Assembly (NCBI GenBank): GCA_947475125.1 | Contig: CANJMX010000063.1 | Coordinates: 1 to 8,241 of the forward strand | DNA: 8,241 bases | Reading direction: 5' to 3' | DNA from: Actinomycetota bacterium | GTDB taxonomy: Bacteria > Actinomycetota > Thermoleophilia > Miltoncostaeales > Miltoncostaeaceae | Shown here: positions 5,175 to 8,241 of the stretch, in pieces | Layout: each line of letters starts with the position of its first letter | Numbering within the stretch: position 1 is the first letter of the stretch | Made by a program: the position numbers and the translations under genes | Notes under the pieces: generated by a model | Database searches by the model: none | Seen by the model: the letters and a program-made list of their open reading frames with translations, nothing else | Told to the model about the DNA's origin: nothing

Positions 5175-6059
5175 CTACGCGCCGACGATGGAGAGCACCT
5201 CGTCCACCGGCACCAGATGGCGCTTGAACTCCATGGTCTTCGTGGGAAGGCCAAGGGCCAGTCCGATGAGCTGCGGAAGGTGCAGCACCGGCATGGCGTA
5301 CTCCTCGCCCATCAGCTGCTCGGTCTTGCGCTGGTAGGCATCCATCGCCAGGTGGCACAGCGGACACGGGGTCACCATCACCTGCGCGCCGGCGTCACGC
5401 GCACCCGACAGGGCGACGTGCGACTCCTTCAGTGCCACCTCCTCGCGGGCGAGGATGATGGGGAAGCCGCAACAGCGGCTCTTGCCCTCGTAGTCGGACA
5501 CCTCGCCTCCGAGTGCCGTGATGAGGCGCTCGAGTGACTGCGGGCGGTCCGGATCCTCAAAGCCCATGACCGACGACGGCCGAAGCAGCTGGCAGCCGTA
5601 GTACGGGGCCACCTTGAGGCCGTTGAGGCCTCTGGGGCCGCGCGCCTCGAGCAGGGACAGACCCTCCTCGGTGGCGAGGAACCACAGGAGGTGCGTCACC
5701 TCAATGGTGCCCTGGTACGGACGGGCGCCGGCCTTGACGAGCTCCTCGTTGACGGCCTCGAGCACGCGCGGGTCGTCCTTCACCATCTTGTTCGCGCGAC
5801 GCAGGTTGAGCGTGCACACGTTGCAGATGGTGAGGATGTCCACGCCCATGGCCTCGGCCTCGGAGAGGATTCGCACGTTGAGTGTGAGGTACAGGTTGGG
5901 CTTGGCCTCAGCGACGTCGCCGGCACCACAGCAGGTGGCCTGGGGCATGGGCAGCAACTCGATGTCGAGGAGCGGTGCAAGTGCCTTGGTGGTCGCGTTG
6001 AGCTCCTTCGAGCTGAACTCGGCGACACATCCGGGGTAATACGCGAACTGACGCGGCAC
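5175..6059 (-). CDS. HdrB-like CCG-domain subunit of a non-classical succinate dehydrogenase / fumarate reductase
   Basis: A 294-residue protein of the heterodisulfide reductase subunit B family, the third subunit of SdhABE-type enzymes. This subunit has been called SdhE or, in Sulfolobus, SdhC; it is unrelated to the flavinylation factor also called SdhE. It contains two complete cysteine-rich CCG domains: C11, C43-C44, C79 and C82, then C156, C196-C197, C232 and C235 (motifs YPGC, TCCGAGD, CNVC; YYGC, RCCGFP, CPLC). In HdrB such motifs bind non-cubane [4Fe-4S] clusters. There are no membrane-spanning helices; the C-terminus is amphipathic (MPVLHLPQLIGLALGL) and could touch the membrane surface. 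It probably carries electrons between SdhB and quinone or a thiol/disulfide partner. The start is GTG at 6059, sharing one base with the sdhB stop (TAGTG), with AAGGAG eight bases upstream. A strong terminator follows. Confidence 0.93.
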   Translation of the reverse strand: MPRQFAYYPGCVAEFSSKELNATTKALAPLLDIELLPMPQATCCGAGDVAEAKPNLYLTLNVRILSEAEAMGVDILTICNVCTLNLRRANKMVKDDPRVLEAVNEELVKAGARPYQGTIEVTHLLWFLATEEGLSLLEARGPRGLNGLKVAPYYGCQLLRPSSVMGFEDPDRPQSLERLITALGGEVSDYEGKSRCCGFPIILAREEVALKESHVALSGARDAGAQVMVTPCPLCHLAMDAYQRKTEQLMGEEYAMPVLHLPQLIGLALGLPTKTMEFKRHLVPVDEVLSIVGA

Positions 6060-7012
6060 TAGATCGTCTCCTTGACGTTCTTGATGAGCTTCTTCACCTG
6101 GTCGCGGTCCTTCACCTTGTGGGTGAGGGGCGACTTGGGCAGCTTGCCCTTCTGGGCCATGCGGAGCGCCAGCGGCGCGTTGAACGGGGCCCCAAGGGGG
6201 TCGGTGTAGGGCGCGATGAGGATCTCGTTCAGCTTGCCGCCCGTACGCAGCGAGATGAGGAATGCCTTGGCGTGGCGGGCACCCTTGTCGCTGGTGACCT
6301 TCTCCTGAAAGGCGATGGAGCCGAGCTTCTCGATGGCGTCACGCGGGTCCACGCCCTTGGGGCAGCGCTCGTTGCAGAACATGCAGCGGGTGCAGTCCCA
6401 CACACCATGCTCGCCCGAGTACAGCTTGGCGCGGTTCTTGCGCTGGCCATCCCGCTCATCCGCTGCGAAGCGGTAGCCCCACGCAAATGCGGCCGGCCCG
6501 ACGAACTCGGGATCGGCTGCCAGCGAGTTGCACTCCGAGTAGCAGGCTGCACACAGGATGCACTTGCTCTCGTTCGCGATCTTCTCCATCGCGGCCTTCG
6601 GCACCAGGCGCTCCTTCTCCGGTGCCGGGCCGTCGGGAATGAGGAAGGGCTTGACGGCCTTGAACTTCTCCCAGAACGGCGTCATGTCGACGACCAGATC
6701 CTTGATGGGCGTGAAGTTGCCGATGGGATCGACCTGCACGATCTCCTGGCCGCTGTCGGTCTTCACGTGCTCCACCTGCGTCATGCAGGCCAGCACGGTC
6801 TTGCCGTTGGCCTTGCAGGCGCACGACCCGCAGATGGCGCTGCGGCACGAGTACCGCACTGCCACGGTGCCGTCCTGCTCATTCTGGATACGCAGGATGG
6901 CGTCAAGCAGTGTGGTCTTCTCACCGTGCTCCAGCTGGAAGTCCTGGTGGTACGACTCGGTCTCCCCCGAGTCCGGCTGGTACCGGAAGATCCGGAACGT
7001 TGTCGCAGGCAT
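6059..7012 (-). CDS. sdhB: Succinate dehydrogenase / fumarate reductase iron-sulfur subunit
   Basis: Transfers electrons from the SdhA flavin through three iron-sulfur clusters. At 317 residues it is longer than classical SdhB (about 240), through a C-terminal extension after about residue 230 with a Lys-rich tail. The [2Fe-2S] domain has C56, C61, C64 and C76 (SCRSAICGSCAC). The ferredoxin-like domain has C151, C154, C157 and C161 (CILCAACYSEC) and C207, C210, C213 and C217 (CTRCMFCNERCP). Classical enzymes lack the cysteine equivalent to C210 and so hold a [3Fe-4S] cluster; here all four ligands are present, as in E-type archaeal SdhB, predicting a second [4Fe-4S]. ATG at 7012 overlaps the sdhA stop (TGATG), with GAGG at 7021-7024 as ribosome site. 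The stop overlaps the start of the HdrB-like gene, so all three are translationally coupled. Confidence 0.95.
   Translation of the reverse strand: MPATTFRIFRYQPDSGETESYHQDFQLEHGEKTTLLDAILRIQNEQDGTVAVRYSCRSAICGSCACKANGKTVLACMTQVEHVKTDSGQEIVQVDPIGNFTPIKDLVVDMTPFWEKFKAVKPFLIPDGPAPEKERLVPKAAMEKIANESKCILCAACYSECNSLAADPEFVGPAAFAWGYRFAADERDGQRKNRAKLYSGEHGVWDCTRCMFCNERCPKGVDPRDAIEKLGSIAFQEKVTSDKGARHAKAFLISLRTGGKLNEILIAPYTDPLGAPFNAPLALRMAQKGKLPKSPLTHKVKDRDQVKKLIKNVKETI
6068..6073 (-). promoter_or_regulatory. Ribosome binding site supporting the GTG start of the HdrB-like gene
   Basis: AAGGAG on the minus strand, eight bases before the GTG at 6059 and inside the last codons of sdhB. It decides the start in favour of GTG at 6059, since no other start lies nearby in frame. 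Confidence 0.7.
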
Positions 7013-8241
7013 CAGTAGGACCTCACCTGGGGCTCGTACTTGGTCATGGTCACCTCGGAGTAGTCGAGACGGACCTCACCGTCATCGAGGTACGAAAGTG
7101 TGTGCTTCATCCAGTTCTCGTCGTCGCGCTCCGTGAAGTCGGTACGCGAGTGCGCGCCACGGCTTTCGGTGCGGGCGATGGCCCCGGTCACCATGCAGTC
7201 GGCCAGGTCCAGCAGAAATCCGGTCTCGAGTGTGTGGATGAGGTCGGTGTTGAAGGTCTTGCCCTTGTCGTCCACGACGACGGACTGGAAGCGCTCGCGC
7301 AGCTGCGTGACCGTGTTCTTGGCCTCCTGAAGTACGGGGCCCGAGCGGTACACGCCCACCTTCTCCTGCATGACGTCGGCCAGATCGTCTCGGATCTCAG
7401 ACTGGCGAATGCCCTTGTCGCGGGCCAGCAGGTTCTCGATGCGCTCCTGGGTCTCGGCAGCCGCGTTGCTGGGCACCTTGGGTGTGGCGGAGTGCTCCTG
7501 CACGTAGGCGGCAGATGCCTCGCCGGCACGGGCGCCGAACACCACGGCCTCAAGCAGCGAGTTGCCGCCCAGACGGTTGGCGCCATGCACCGATACGCAG
7601 GAGCATTCGCCAGCGGCGAAGAGCCCGGGCATGTGCGGTGCTGCGCCCCAGTTGTCAACGTGCACGCCACCCATGTGGTAGTGCGCACCCGGCCGAATGG
7701 GGATGGGCTCCACGATGGGGTCGGTTCCTGCGAAGGCAATGGCCAACTCGCGGATCTGCGGCAGCCGCTCCATGATGCGGTCGCGACCCAGGTGGCGCAG
7801 GTCGAGCATCACGCAGCCATCAACGCCGCGGCCCTCCATGATCTCGGTGGCCTCGGCACGCGACACGACGTCGCGCGATGCCAGCTCGAGCTTGTTGGGG
7901 GCGTACTTGCTCATGAAGCGGTCCCCATCCTTGTTCAGGAGGTACCCGCCCTCTCCGCGGGCACCCTCCGTCACGAGCACGCCGTTGGCGGCGAGCGTGG
8001 TGGGGTGGAACTGCATGAACTCCATGTCCTTGAGCGGAACACCCTTGCGAAGCGCCATGCCCATGGCGTCACCCGTGGAGGCGTGCGCGTTGGTGGAGGG
8101 GCGGTACACGCGGCCCGCGCCACCCGTGGCCATTACGACGGCCTTGGCACCGATCGTCTCGATCGTGCCGTGGATCATGTCGTAGGCCACCACGCCAACG
8201 GCATTGCCGTCATCGTCGGTGACGAGGTCGGTGACGAACCA
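7012..8241 (-). CDS. sdhA: Succinate dehydrogenase / fumarate reductase flavoprotein subunit (N-terminus beyond window)
   Basis: Catalytic FAD subunit that interconverts succinate and fumarate. The window holds the last 409 residues; the first part, with the Rossmann loop, the covalent-FAD histidine and any Tat signal peptide, lies outside. Visible in order are KAVVMATGGAGRVY, EFMQFHPTTL (substrate-site His), TEGARGEGGYL (catalytic Arg region), GAHYHMGGVHVD, LFAAGECSCVSVHGANRLGG (FAD and substrate-binding Arg) and the C-terminal TESRGAHSRTDFTERDDENW. The ending TKYEPQVRSY is typical of SdhA. The substrate-site residues look intact, so the enzyme should be active. It is first of the visible genes in sdhA-sdhB-hdrB-like and overlaps sdhB by one base. 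Direction in vivo, succinate oxidation or fumarate reduction, cannot be read from the sequence. L-aspartate oxidase is excluded by the linked SdhB. Confidence 0.95.
   Translation of the reverse strand, partial: WFVTDLVTDDDGNAVGVVAYDMIHGTIETIGAKAVVMATGGAGRVYRPSTNAHASTGDAMGMALRKGVPLKDMEFMQFHPTTLAANGVLVTEGARGEGGYLLNKDGDRFMSKYAPNKLELASRDVVSRAEATEIMEGRGVDGCVMLDLRHLGRDRIMERLPQIRELAIAFAGTDPIVEPIPIRPGAHYHMGGVHVDNWGAAPHMPGLFAAGECSCVSVHGANRLGGNSLLEAVVFGARAGEASAAYVQEHSATPKVPSNAAAETQERIENLLARDKGIRQSEIRDDLADVMQEKVGVYRSGPVLQEAKNTVTQLRERFQSVVVDDKGKTFNTDLIHTLETGFLLDLADCMVTGAIARTESRGAHSRTDFTERDDENWMKHTLSYLDDGEVRLDYSEVTMTKYEPQVRSY

Noticed and set aside
6119..7018. 299-residue plus-strand open frame opposite sdhB
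   Set aside because: The minus strand encodes SdhB with all cluster cysteines; the plus-strand frame is the GC-bias mirror of it.
1..8241. Mobile element, prophage, CRISPR or defence system
   Set aside because: No transposase, integrase, repeat array, terminal inverted repeats or att-like duplication is visible; composition and gene density look uniform and core-like.

Overview
The window is a high-GC stretch (about two-thirds G+C by eye) from what looks like an actinobacterium. The evidence is a lysC-asd pair with a Corynebacterium-like aspartokinase, a Gram-positive-type large SRP RNA, a CxxC-headed GNAT-like protein of a kind I know from Actinobacteria, and several genes that appear to be expressed from leaderless mRNAs. 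A deep lineage such as Thermoleophilia is plausible, but the window alone cannot settle it. Nearly all of the sequence is core chromosome. I see no mobile element, CRISPR array, tRNA or rRNA.

Layout. Positions 1-148 (minus strand) are the 5' Alu-domain half of the large bacterial SRP RNA, cut by the left edge. Upstream of it on the same strand are two small membrane-protein genes, a two-helix 105-aa protein and a DUF4389-like protein. A short divergent promoter region (1094-1201) separates these from a plus-strand aspartate-pathway operon, lysC (aspartokinase with two ACT domains and an internal beta-subunit start) overlapping asd (aspartate-semialdehyde dehydrogenase). This operon ends at 3422, where it converges on a minus-strand pair joined by ATGA: a GNAT-like protein, then a membrane-anchored protein of unknown function with a possible zinc-binding C-terminus. 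Upstream of that pair, past a strong hairpin terminator, is a minus-strand operon for a non-classical succinate dehydrogenase/fumarate reductase: sdhA (5' end outside the window), sdhB, and an HdrB-like subunit with two CCG domains.

How the genes work together. LysC and Asd carry out the first two steps from aspartate to aspartate-semialdehyde, the precursor of lysine/diaminopimelate, methionine and threonine. SdhA, SdhB and the HdrB-like subunit should form a complex of the SdhABE / E-type kind. It differs from the textbook enzyme in having no haem-type membrane anchor gene next to it on the downstream side, and in an extra cysteine in SdhB that predicts a [4Fe-4S] cluster in place of [3Fe-4S].

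Most notable observations: three minus-strand genes share the spacing TANNNT-N6-start codon with no Shine-Dalgarno, which points to leaderless transcripts, and the SRP RNA promoter has the same -10 class. lysC has a perfect Shine-Dalgarno placed for an ATC codon rather than for the nearest ATG. The SDH operon is clearly of the non-classical type. I found no wholly new system.
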